Below are positions 41,373 to 50,020 of a DNA stretch of 64,000 bases, one piece after another. The translations under genes were made by a program, and so were the position numbers. This stretch comes from JAZFYD01 sp036443405 (GTDB lineage Bacteria > Planctomycetota > PLA2). Below the pieces are notes generated by a model, which worked only from the letters and a program-made list of their open reading frames with translations, was not told where the DNA came from and ran no database searches. Location: positions 10,651 through 74,650 of the forward strand of contig JAZFYD010000122.1 of NCBI GenBank assembly GCA_036443405.1, given 5' to 3'. Positions within the stretch are counted from its first letter, which is position 1. Each line of letters begins with the position of its first letter.

Positions 41373-43544
41373 CTACTTAGCGGCGTCGGGGCGCTTGCGC
41401 AGCGTCGGTGTGATCGTGCGCGTTTCGCCCTCTTTGAGCTCGATCCGATGGATCTGCGGGACGAAACCCGTCGCGCCGATCAGGAGCGTGTGCGGTCCGG
41501 CTTCAAGGTGGGTGAGGACAACCTGCGTGTCGGCGCCGGCGCGGTCTTCGCGGCCGATCAGGACAATTTCGGCTTCTTCGTACGCGCTCAGGTCGATCTC
41601 CAACTTGGCGGATCCGAGCTGGACGACGTAAGGTCCGTTGCCCTTGAGCTGCGCGTGTTGCGGCGCGCTGCCCCCGCCGTGGATCTTCACCCACGCGCCG
41701 TCCCGGAACAGCGCGCTGCGCGCTACGCCGTTGACGTTGTCGTCGTCGTTGGCCCAACCGTGACCCGGCGGCGAGATGTCATCACGGACGGAGAACCAGA
41801 AGTCCTTGACCGGTTTACCGGCGCCGCCCAGAACGCGTAGCTCGCGCTGCACGTTGGGTTGGAACTGCAGGTCGCGAATCAGAATGGGTTCCGCCCACTC
41901 CCAAGGAAGGTCCAGTTCCTTAATGGCGCGGCCCTTCTTGGGGTGTCTTACGACGAGCCAGCGGTTGCCGACGGCGACGGTCCATAGCGTTGGCGGCGTG
42001 TCCACACGCGAGCCCAACGCAACTTCGAGGTCGGTGCCCGGCACAGTCAAGTCGAGTGCACCGACGTCGGTCGTGTCCCAGAGGATGTAGGCCGCGAACT
42101 CGCCTTCGAGTTCAGGGAAACGCAGCTGCTTCGCGCCGGGCAAATGGATGCGCGCTTCGCGCACGCCGTCTATCGGCTCGGCGATGTCGCACAGGTAGGT
42201 CTCTTCGCCGACTTCCGCGCGCAGCGTTGCGCGGCTATGCGCGGGCAGGTAGTTCGAGTTGTGTGCGTCCACGCCCCAGAAGCGGTCCGGAAGCTGAACG
42301 GTGAACTTCACGTCCGGCGGCTGCGGCGGGGCGGCGCCGGCTCCCTGCACGCTCACGATGTTTAGGCGCGCATGCTCCTGGACCGTGACTTCGAGCGCGG
42401 TCGGCCCGGTGATCTCGACCGCCCGCGGGCTCCCGAAATAGCGGGAGCCCTGCTCACCTGCGGATACCTCGTAGCGGCCCGCCTCGACTTCGATCTCATA
42501 GGGCGCACCGTCGGCAGATGAAAATCGGCGGCCGTCCGACGGCCGGTCGAGATGGACTCGGCCCGCCTCCTCGATCTCGTGGCCTTTCGCGTCGTACACG
42601 CGCACATCGACGCGGTGCCGAATGGGATCCGGTTGCTCGTTCGTATCCGCGTCGAGAACGATGATCGTAGTGCCGTTCGCCATGCGGTCGTCACCGGATG
42701 AGCCCGTCGTCTTGGTCTGGTCGCCGTCCCGCCAGAACACCAACAGCTCGGCATCGGGTACGGCGCCGCGCAGAATGAACCGTCCGCTTGCATCCGCACG
42801 CGTTCGCGGCGCGCGGTCGTATGTGCAGATCACCGCCCACTCGGGCGCCGTGCCGTCCGCCTTGACGACGCGCCCGCGAATCTCCGCGGTCGGCAGCATC
42901 CACATCGTTGGCGGGTGCCAGCGAAGCGGCCGCTCGATATGCGTCCAGTACCGCTGCGAGAAAAAACGCGCGTCGTGAAACGTGAGATCCACTCCGTCGA
43001 CTCGTTCGAAGACGAAGAAACCGTTCGTGTCGGTGACGGCTTCCGCGAGGTTGGGCGAGTGCGCGCAGCCGACTTTGCCGAGCATGCGCACACCGGCCGC
43101 GGGACGACCGTTGGGGTGGCGGACGAAGCCGGCCGTTTCCCCGCCGCGGCTCAGCTCGATGTGAAAGGGGCCGACCGTCCCGTATTCCTCGGTGGGGGCG
43201 TACCCCCCGGCCGAGACCGCATAGTGACAAGGAAACGGATCCTTCTGCTGCGGGAGCGTTGCGAGGCCGTATTTGTCGGTGGTGGCTTCGGCCAGGCTTG
43301 GCGCCCAGTTACCGTCGTCGTCGAGCCAGTTCTCCGGGCACTGCGAGATGCGCGCGCCGGCGACGGCTTGCCCCGTTTCTTCGTCGACGACGCGGAACAC
43401 GAGGAACCGTTCGGACTCCGTGCCGGGCACGATGCCTTCGTACTCGCCAACCCATTCGCCGCCCGGGTCGTCCTTCGGCGTTCCCGGTGCGCCGCCTGCG
43501 CACGCGAGGCAGGCAGCGATGACGACAGCGACTGCCGCTTTCAT
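41373..43544 (-). CDS. Lipoprotein with carboxypeptidase-regulatory-like repeats
   Basis: A 723-residue protein starting at ATG 43544 (MKAAVAVVIAACLACAGG), a lipoprotein signal with a Cys at about residue 16. Several beta-sandwich modules follow: FLVFRVVDEETGQAVAGARI, TAGFVRHPNGRPAAGVRMLG, IRGRVVKADGTAPEWAVICT, and a last one, THLEAGPHTLLIGATGFVPQ. The pattern matches CarboxypepD_reg or Cna-B-like domains, as in the two larger proteins at 16-25 kb. The frame extends 83 codons upstream but overlaps the M48 gene. It starts 11 bases after that gene's stop, so it is probably co-transcribed. Confidence 0.75.
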   Translation of the reverse strand: MKAAVAVVIAACLACAGGAPGTPKDDPGGEWVGEYEGIVPGTESERFLVFRVVDEETGQAVAGARISQCPENWLDDDGNWAPSLAEATTDKYGLATLPQQKDPFPCHYAVSAGGYAPTEEYGTVGPFHIELSRGGETAGFVRHPNGRPAAGVRMLGKVGCAHSPNLAEAVTDTNGFFVFERVDGVDLTFHDARFFSQRYWTHIERPLRWHPPTMWMLPTAEIRGRVVKADGTAPEWAVICTYDRAPRTRADASGRFILRGAVPDAELLVFWRDGDQTKTTGSSGDDRMANGTTIIVLDADTNEQPDPIRHRVDVRVYDAKGHEIEEAGRVHLDRPSDGRRFSSADGAPYEIEVEAGRYEVSAGEQGSRYFGSPRAVEITGPTALEVTVQEHARLNIVSVQGAGAAPPQPPDVKFTVQLPDRFWGVDAHNSNYLPAHSRATLRAEVGEETYLCDIAEPIDGVREARIHLPGAKQLRFPELEGEFAAYILWDTTDVGALDLTVPGTDLEVALGSRVDTPPTLWTVAVGNRWLVVRHPKKGRAIKELDLPWEWAEPILIRDLQFQPNVQRELRVLGGAGKPVKDFWFSVRDDISPPGHGWANDDDNVNGVARSALFRDGAWVKIHGGGSAPQHAQLKGNGPYVVQLGSAKLEIDLSAYEEAEIVLIGREDRAGADTQVVLTHLEAGPHTLLIGATGFVPQIHRIELKEGETRTITPTLRKRPDAAK

Positions 43545-43555
43545 GAGTGCCTGTT

Positions 43556-44791
43556 CTAACGCAACAGCCGTGGGATGCGCAGGGCGGCAGGCGGGTGGCT
43601 GTCGTAAAACGCCGAATGAACGGGATCGGGAGTCAGCGTGGCGGCGTTGTGGCGATAGATCGCGAGCAGCGCGGCAGCCAGCGAGCCGGGCTCGGAGTGG
43701 GCTTTGCCGTAGTCGTCGGCCTCGTACTCGTAGCGGCGCGAGAGCCACGAACCGATCGGCGCGGTGAAGAACAAAAACACCGGCACGACCCACAGGAACA
43801 GCAGCAGCGCGCCGTGGGACGACGGTTCGTTAAGGCCGAGGCCCTTGTAGAACCAGTCGTGTTGGCTGAGCCAGCCGAGGATCGCGAGACCGATCAGGCT
43901 TTGCGCGATGGACATCAGCGTCATCTTGAGGACGTGGCGCAACTTGGCGTGGCCGAGTTCGTGCGCGAGCACGGCTTCGATCTCCGGTTCGCCCATCTGT
44001 TCGATCAAGGTGTCGTACAAGACGATGCGGCGCGAGGAGCCGAGCCCCGCGAAGAATGCGTTGGAGTGCGCGGAGCGCCGCGAGCCGTCCATCACGAATA
44101 ACCCCTGGTTCGGAAACTCGACGCGCGCGAGCAGCGCGGTGAGCCGGTCCTTCAGCGTTCCGTCCCGAAGCGGCGTGAGCTTGTTGAAAATCGGCAGCAG
44201 ATACGTCGGCAGGATCCACGTGAGAAAAAGCGAGAACGCCGTCCACACGGCCCACACCCAGAGCCACCAGAGCGCGCCGGCGCTTTCCATCAGCCATAGC
44301 GCGGCCGCCATCAGCGGCGTGCCGAGCACGAGACCGAGCAGCACGGATTTGAGAAGGTCCTTCACGAACAGAGCCGGTGTCGTGCGGTTGAAGCCGAAGC
44401 GCTGTTCGATCTTGAAGGTGCGGTGGATCGAAAACGGCAGCGCGAGCAGGGCGGCGACGCCGAGCACGCTCCACAAGAACGCGATACCGCGCATGACCTC
44501 GCCGTCGATGCGGGTTTTCCAGAACGCGTCGAAGAACGCCAGGCCGCCGCCGAGGGTCCAGGTCAGGAGCAGCGCGACCGAGACGATCATGCGCACGCGG
44601 CCGGCGCGGCCCGCGGTGACGGTGTAGTCCGCCGCTTTTTGGTGCGTCGGGAGGTCGATCGCCTTCGCGAACTCCGCCGGGACAGCTCCACGATGCTGTT
44701 CGACGTGTGCGAGTTGCCGCGTGTTGAGATAGAGCCGAGTCGCCAGGGAAGCGGCGAGCGCGAGGAGGAAAGCCAGCGTCAGGGGGAGCAC
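43556..44791 (-). CDS. Ste24-type M48 membrane metalloprotease
   Basis: A 411-residue membrane protease of the M48/CAAX prenyl protease 1 family. HELGH lies at about residues 277-281 within VLAHELGHAKLRHV, and the third ligand region is YEYEADDYGKAH. Several membrane helices are present (LPLTLAFLLALAASL, MIVSVALLLTWTLGGG, FLWVVPVFLFFTAPIG). IEQRFGFNRTT is a family hallmark. GTG 44791, seven bases after the clpP stop, was preferred to ATG 44851, which would overlap clpP by 53 bases. In bacteria such enzymes take part in membrane protein quality control; there is no prenylation context here. It sits directly behind clpP. Confidence 0.88.
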   Translation of the reverse strand: MLPLTLAFLLALAASLATRLYLNTRQLAHVEQHRGAVPAEFAKAIDLPTHQKAADYTVTAGRAGRVRMIVSVALLLTWTLGGGLAFFDAFWKTRIDGEVMRGIAFLWSVLGVAALLALPFSIHRTFKIEQRFGFNRTTPALFVKDLLKSVLLGLVLGTPLMAAALWLMESAGALWWLWVWAVWTAFSLFLTWILPTYLLPIFNKLTPLRDGTLKDRLTALLARVEFPNQGLFVMDGSRRSAHSNAFFAGLGSSRRIVLYDTLIEQMGEPEIEAVLAHELGHAKLRHVLKMTLMSIAQSLIGLAILGWLSQHDWFYKGLGLNEPSSHGALLLFLWVVPVFLFFTAPIGSWLSRRYEYEADDYGKAHSEPGSLAAALLAIYRHNAATLTPDPVHSAFYDSHPPAALRIPRLLR

Positions 44792-44798
44792 GCCCCGA

Positions 44799-45371
44799 CT
44801 ACGAGATCTCCGAGAGACTCGTGACGACCCGATCGCAGAGGCCGTAATCAACGGCTTCGTTGGCGCTCATCCAGTAGTCGCGGTTCAGATCCGTGCGGAT
44901 GCGGTCGGCGTCCTGTTTGGTCTCTTCGACGTAGATCTCGATGAGGCGGTCGCGCAGCAGGAGGATCTGCTTGGCGCCGATCTCGATGTCCGAGGCCGCG
45001 CCCTGATAGGCGGACGACGGCTGGTGGATCATGAAGCGCGTGTTCGGCAGCGTGACCCGGTTCTTCTTCTCGGGCGGCGCGAGCATCAGGATCGTGCCCA
45101 TGGATGCGCTGATGCCCGTGCAGATCGTCGTGACCGGCGCCTTGATCATGCGCACGGCGTCGAACATCGCGAACCCGTCGCTGATCGAGCCGCCGGGCGT
45201 GTTCACGTAGAAGTGAATCGGCGCCTTGTCGTCCTTGCCGTTCAAATAAAGCAGCTGCGCGACGAGGCGTTCCGCCGCCTCCGGCATGACCGGCTCGCAA
45301 AGGAGCACGATGCGCTGGTCGAGCAGCTTGTCGATGATCTGACGATTGGGTTGGCCGTTGTCCTCGGGCAT
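44799..45371 (-). CDS. clpP: ATP-dependent Clp protease proteolytic subunit
   Basis: A 190-residue ClpP. The triad is present: Ser90 in GISASMGT, His116 in RFMIHQPS, Asp165 in NRDYWMSANEA. Other core parts: YVNTPGGSISDGFAMFDAV and the handle region DIEIGAKQILLLRDRLIEIY. One extra residue lies between Ser and His compared with E. coli. It forms the barrel peptidase that works with ClpX or ClpA; neither gene, nor tig, is next to it here, so this may be one of several clpP copies. The ATG at 45371 gives the usual short N-terminus. Confidence 0.95.
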   Translation of the reverse strand: MPEDNGQPNRQIIDKLLDQRIVLLCEPVMPEAAERLVAQLLYLNGKDDKAPIHFYVNTPGGSISDGFAMFDAVRMIKAPVTTICTGISASMGTILMLAPPEKKNRVTLPNTRFMIHQPSSAYQGAASDIEIGAKQILLLRDRLIEIYVEETKQDADRIRTDLNRDYWMSANEAVDYGLCDRVVTSLSEIS

Positions 45372-45447
45372 GCGCGCAGTCTACCCCAGCGGTCCAAACG
45401 GTCACGATCCGCGCGCGCCGCCGCCGTCGCGGTTGTCTCAGGCCGGC

Positions 45448-46560
45448 TCAGAGCAGCCCGATCAGGCCCATCAGCGCGCGCGCGGCGACATCTGCGGTGT
45501 CCTCCACGGGCTCCCCGCGCTCCATCTGCCGAAGGGCCGGACCGAGCGCCAAGAGGTCCGCCGCCAGGTCGTCGTCTTCGTGCACAAGCAGCCGCAGGAG
45601 ATACGCACCCTTGGGGACGCGCGCCCACTCGGGCCCGATGCGCCGGTCCGCGAGCTTCTCGATCGCGCGCGCCGCGTCCTCGGCGTTCCAACCCTCGGCC
45701 TTGGCCGCGACCGACTCCGGCCGGACGCCGCCGCGCTTGCCGGGTTTGCGCGGGTAGGTGCGCGCGCGCTGCGTCATGGCCGGCTCGCGAAATCTGGGCG
45801 CGAGGACCGCCGCCAGCGCCTCGTCCACCGCCTTCACGAGCAGGAAATCGCGCAGCGCCTCGTCGTTCGTGGCCTCGCGCATGTTCAGCGCCTTCTTGAC
45901 CTCGGCGGGTTCGTTTTCGCTGCGCGGAATCTCCGCCGTGATCGCCTCGCCGCGGGTGTCCACGCTCTGATCACCGCCGGTGTAGGTAAGCTCGCCGTCC
46001 GCCGAGACGGAAAGTTCGAACGGCGTGCCCCACTCGTGGTCCAGCATCGCGCGGCGCAGCGCACGCACGACCGGATCGCGCAGCAGCACTGTCGTCGGCG
46101 CGGTGTGGATGTCGCCCGTGACATCGAAAAAGCGCTTGAACCGGTTGCGCTCGTGTTTGGCCAGCGCCGTGAGGTTGACCGCCTCGGGTGTCTCCTCCAG
46201 CCGCGACTCGGCCTTGAGCGCCGCCTGCACGAGGGTCTCAACCTTTTCCAAGTAGTCGCACTGCTCGTCGATGCGCTCCTTGGTTCGCGGCATCGTCTCC
46301 AGCAGCACCGCGAGCCGGCACGCGATCTCGAACTCGTCGGCGATGCGCCGCAGAGTCCGCATCTCCGGCGTGCTCTGCCCCTCGATTTCCACGAGCGTCG
46401 TTTTGGGCGACTCCGCCGCACGCTCGCATTTCTTAGCGTAGTTCGACAGGTCCACCACGCCGGTTTTCTCGGAGTCCGCCGAGAGACGTCGCCCCATGAG
46501 CAGACCCCGCAGCGCGCGCGCGAAGTTGCGCAGCCGGTATTCCGGGTTAACCGAGCTCAT
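45448..46560 (-). CDS. Hypothetical protein
   Basis: A 370-residue soluble protein with no recognised domain. It is rich in charged helices: ERIDEQCDYLEKVETLVQAA, then NRFKRFFDVTGDIHTAPTTV. The C-terminal part is partly helical with an acidic stretch (LVHEDDDLAADLLALGPALR). No signal peptide. Its start overlaps the last 14 bases of the HAD hydrolase gene upstream, so it is in that operon. Function unknown. Confidence 0.65.
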   Translation of the reverse strand: MSSVNPEYRLRNFARALRGLLMGRRLSADSEKTGVVDLSNYAKKCERAAESPKTTLVEIEGQSTPEMRTLRRIADEFEIACRLAVLLETMPRTKERIDEQCDYLEKVETLVQAALKAESRLEETPEAVNLTALAKHERNRFKRFFDVTGDIHTAPTTVLLRDPVVRALRRAMLDHEWGTPFELSVSADGELTYTGGDQSVDTRGEAITAEIPRSENEPAEVKKALNMREATNDEALRDFLLVKAVDEALAAVLAPRFREPAMTQRARTYPRKPGKRGGVRPESVAAKAEGWNAEDAARAIEKLADRRIGPEWARVPKGAYLLRLLVHEDDDLAADLLALGPALRQMERGEPVEDTADVAARALMGLIGLL

Positions 46561-47275
46561 CGAGACTCTTCAGGATGAAATCGGGGCGCACGTCGGGTGC
46601 GCGCGGATCGCCGGTCGGGCCCTCGAAGTGTTCGTGCGTCAGCGCGGTCTTGAACCCGGCGCGGTGGCCGCCGACCACGTCCGCGTAGAACTGATCGCCG
46701 ATCATCAGGGTGGCCTCGCGCGGCGTACCGAGGGCGGCGCTCACGGAGTCGAACAGGCTCGCGTGGGGTTTCATGAAACCGCTCGTCGCCGAGACCTCCA
46801 CGGTTTCGAACAGCTCCCACACGCCCAGGGCGCGGACGACGCGCTCGATCGGATCGGTCAGGACGTAGTTCGACAGCACGGCGAGCTTGTAATTCCTCGC
46901 GAGCCGCTCGAGATGGCCCTTGACGCCCGGCGGGATGCGGCACGCCGCGACCATCGTTTCGTTCATCGTCCTATTGGCCCGCTCGTAGAGCGTCGGGGTG
47001 GCCCGATGGCCGCTGACCGCGTCCACGAACTCCTCGACGGTGATCTCGCGGCATTCGCCGTCCTCGCGCTCGCGCATCATCTCGTCGCGCACTCGGTTCG
47101 CGCGCATGAAGAAGTCCGGCTGTGGGCCTAGCTCGTCCTTGAACGCCTCCTCCAACTCTGAATAGAGGATCTTCACCTCGCGCGTGCCGAACGGAACGAG
47201 CGTGTTGCCGAGATCGAAGACGATCGCCTCGATTCCGTCGAGTGAAACACTCGATGAAGGGTGCGGAGCGGGCAT
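46547..47275 (-). CDS. HAD-superfamily hydrolase
   Basis: A 242-residue haloacid dehalogenase-like protein. Motif I is VFDLGNTLVPF, where the second Asp of DxD is Asn; this is seen in some HAD groups and may lower phosphatase activity. Motif II is AVLSNY, motif III the Lys in SGFMKPH, and motif IV is MIGDQFYADVVGGHRAGF. A cap region lies between. ATG 47275 was chosen; the frame runs nine codons further. It is divergent from polA with only 26 bases between the starts, so promoters must overlap the genes or this small gap. Substrate unknown. Confidence 0.87.
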   Translation of the reverse strand: MPAPHPSSSVSLDGIEAIVFDLGNTLVPFGTREVKILYSELEEAFKDELGPQPDFFMRANRVRDEMMREREDGECREITVEEFVDAVSGHRATPTLYERANRTMNETMVAACRIPPGVKGHLERLARNYKLAVLSNYVLTDPIERVVRALGVWELFETVEVSATSGFMKPHASLFDSVSAALGTPREATLMIGDQFYADVVGGHRAGFKTALTHEHFEGPTGDPRAPDVRPDFILKSLDELG

Positions 47276-47301
47276 GGGGGTGCATGCTACGCTACCGCGC
47301 A

Positions 47302-49974
47302 ATGGCTGGCAGGCTCTTCCTGGTGGACGGGACGGCGCTCGCTTATCGCTCCCACTTCGCGTTCATTCAGAACCCGCTGACCACGTCGAAGGGCGAGCCG
47401 ACGAGTGCCACATTCGGCTACTACATGGCGATTCAGCGCATCGTGCGCGAAGAGCGCCCGGACTCCATGGTCGTTGCGTTCGACCGCCGCGAGCCGACGT
47501 TTCGCAAGAAACGTTATCCCGCATACAAGGCGACGCGCGAGAAGGCGCCGGACGATTTGATCGGGCAACTTCCGGTCATCAAGAAGCTGACCGAGGCGCT
47601 CGGGATACCGGTGCTCGAGCTTGCCGGGTTCGAGGCGGACGACATCATCGGGACGGCCGCGGTGCGCGGCGAGAAGGCCGGCTTCGAGGTCCTGATCGTT
47701 TCGGGCGACAAGGACATGATGCAGCTCGTGACCGAGAAGGTCCGCATCTACGACATCTCGAAGCAGGGCACCGATCCGGTGATTCTGGGCATCGACGGTG
47801 TGAAGGAGAAGTTCGGCGTCACGCCGGACAAGGTCGTCGACGTCCTCGGGTTGATGGGAGACACCTCCGACAACGTCCCGGGCGTGCCGCTCGTCGGTCC
47901 GAAAAAGGCGCTCGCGCTGATCGAGGAGCACGGTTCCCTGGAGCGCGTGCTGGAGACCGCGCCGGCCGCCAAGCCCAACAAGACCAACAAGAACCTCGTC
48001 GAGTTCGCGGAGCAGGCGCTGCTGTCCAAAGAGCTCGTGACGATCGACATGGAGGTGCCGATCGAAACGCCGTTCGACAAGCTGGAACCCGGTTCCCGCG
48101 ACGTCGACGCGCTTGCCGACATCTTCGCGCGCATGGAGTTCACGGCGTTCTTGAACGAGGTGCGCCAGGAGCAGGCGTCGGAGAGCGTGGCGGCGGGTTA
48201 TTCCATCGTCGATGACGACGCCGGGATCGACGCGCTGCTATCCGATCTGCGGGCCAACGCTTCGTTTGTATTCGATACGGAGACGAGTGAGCTCGATCCG
48301 TACTCGGCCAGGATCGTCGGGTTGAGCTTTGCGCACACGGAAGGCGAAGCGGTGTACGTGCCGATCGCGGGGTGCGAGGGGCGGCTCGAGAAGTTCCGCG
48401 GCATCTTCGAAGACGCTGGGCTCGCAAAAGCCGGCCAGAACATGAAGTACGACGTGCAGGTGCTGCGCACAAACGGCATCGAAGTGCAAAACCTCGCGTT
48501 CGACACCATGGTTGCGTCCTATCTGCTCGATCCCGGCCGCGGCCAGCACAACCTGGACGCGATGTCGCTCAAACATCTCGGCATCAAGAAGACCCCGACC
48601 GAAGATCTGATCGGCAAAGGCAAGGGGCAGATCTCGATGCTTGAAGTGTCCGTGGAGGACATAAGCAAGTACGCGGCGGAGGATGCCGACTGCACGTTCC
48701 GGCTCATGAAGCTGTTTGAGCCGCGGTTGGAAGAAGAGGACTTGGTGCCGCTGTTCCGCGAGGTCGAGATGCCGCTCGTGCGCGTGCTGCTCGACATGGA
48801 GCGCGCGGGCGTGCGCATCGATTCGGACTACCTCTCGGGCATGAGCCTCGAGTTGGGGGAGTCCGCCGACCGTTTGACGGGCGAGATCCACGAGATGGCG
48901 GGCGAGGAGTTCAACATCAACTCGCCGAAGCAGCTCGGGCCGATCCTGTTCGAGCGGTTGGAGATCCAGAAGGGTTCGAAGAAACGCCTCAAGCGCACCA
49001 AGACCGGCTACAGCACCGACGCGACGACGCTCGCCAACTACGCGGATCACCCGATCGTCGCGAAGCTGCTCGAGTATCGCGAGGTCGTGAAGCTGCGCTC
49101 GACGTATGTGGACGCGTTGCCGAAGCTCGTGCACAAAAAAACGGGCCGCATCCACTCGTCGTTCAACCAGACGGTCGCGGCGACCGGTCGCCTTTCGAGC
49201 CAGGATCCGAACCTTCAGAACATCCCGATCCGAACGGAGCTGGGCAAGCGCATTCGCAAGGCGTTCGTCGCGGACGCAGGTTGCCGGCTGGTGTGCGCGG
49301 ACTACAACCAGATCGAGCTGCGGCTGATGGCGCACCTGTCCGACGACGCGTCGCTCTTGGACGTCTACGCCCGCGGCGGCGACGTGCACACGGAAACGGC
49401 GGCCCGCATGTTCGGCTGCGAGGTCGGAGATGTGACGCGCGAGCAGCGCGGCCGCGCCAAGGCGATCAACTTCGGGATTTTGTACGGCATGGGGCCCCAG
49501 CGCCTGGCGCGTGATCTGAAGATCAGTTTGAACGAGGGCAAAGAGTTCCTCCGCCGGTACTTCCAAGAGTTCCCGGGCGTGCGCGAGTTCCAGCGTGGCG
49601 CGATCGAAAAGGCGCGCACCGAGGGATTCGTGACGACGCTGCTCGGGCGCCGGCGCGTGATCAGCGAGATCGAGAGTCCGATGCCCGGCGTGCGCGCGAA
49701 CGCCGAGAACATGGCCATGAACACGCCGCTGCAGGGAACCGCGGCGGACCTGATCAAGATCGCGATGATCCGCGTGCATCAGAAGCTGCACGAGGGGGAC
49801 TTCGCCGCACGCATGATCCTTCAGGTCCACGACGAACTGGTGTTCGAGGCGCCCGAGGACGAGTGCGACGCGCTCGCGACGATGGTGCGCCACGAGATGG
49901 AACACGCGATGGAGTTGAAGGTTCCGATCGTTGTGGACGTCGGCATGGGCACCGACTGGCTCGAAGCCCATTAG
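47302..49974 (+). CDS. polA: DNA polymerase I
   Basis: An 890-residue full-length Pol I. The 5'-nuclease domain covers about residues 1-290 (VDGTALAYRSHFAF, MVVAFDRREPTFRKKRYPAY, SGDKDMMQLV, GDTSDNVPGVPLVGPKKAL). The 3'-5' exonuclease domain, about 305-480, keeps its acidic residues (Asp325 and Glu327 in FDTETSELD, QNMKYDVQV, YAAEDADCTF), so proofreading looks intact. The polymerase domain has TGRLSSQDPNLQNIPIR, CADYNQIELRLMAHLS, RAKAINFGILYGMG and QVHDELVFEAP. It functions in repair and in Okazaki fragment processing. ATG 47302 gives the standard start; the frame opens earlier but overlaps the divergent gene. Confidence 0.97.
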   Translation: MAGRLFLVDGTALAYRSHFAFIQNPLTTSKGEPTSATFGYYMAIQRIVREERPDSMVVAFDRREPTFRKKRYPAYKATREKAPDDLIGQLPVIKKLTEALGIPVLELAGFEADDIIGTAAVRGEKAGFEVLIVSGDKDMMQLVTEKVRIYDISKQGTDPVILGIDGVKEKFGVTPDKVVDVLGLMGDTSDNVPGVPLVGPKKALALIEEHGSLERVLETAPAAKPNKTNKNLVEFAEQALLSKELVTIDMEVPIETPFDKLEPGSRDVDALADIFARMEFTAFLNEVRQEQASESVAAGYSIVDDDAGIDALLSDLRANASFVFDTETSELDPYSARIVGLSFAHTEGEAVYVPIAGCEGRLEKFRGIFEDAGLAKAGQNMKYDVQVLRTNGIEVQNLAFDTMVASYLLDPGRGQHNLDAMSLKHLGIKKTPTEDLIGKGKGQISMLEVSVEDISKYAAEDADCTFRLMKLFEPRLEEEDLVPLFREVEMPLVRVLLDMERAGVRIDSDYLSGMSLELGESADRLTGEIHEMAGEEFNINSPKQLGPILFERLEIQKGSKKRLKRTKTGYSTDATTLANYADHPIVAKLLEYREVVKLRSTYVDALPKLVHKKTGRIHSSFNQTVAATGRLSSQDPNLQNIPIRTELGKRIRKAFVADAGCRLVCADYNQIELRLMAHLSDDASLLDVYARGGDVHTETAARMFGCEVGDVTREQRGRAKAINFGILYGMGPQRLARDLKISLNEGKEFLRRYFQEFPGVREFQRGAIEKARTEGFVTTLLGRRRVISEIESPMPGVRANAENMAMNTPLQGTAADLIKIAMIRVHQKLHEGDFAARMILQVHDELVFEAPEDECDALATMVRHEMEHAMELKVPIVVDVGMGTDWLEAH

Positions 49975-50020
49975 CGAATCGTACGCGGGCCCTGCTGTTG
50001 TTTTTCGATACGCTAGGTGC

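Noticed and set aside
47242..47301. Longer start for polA
   Set aside because: The extension overlaps the divergent HAD gene start and is absent from the standard Pol I N-terminus (MAGRLFLVDGTALAY).
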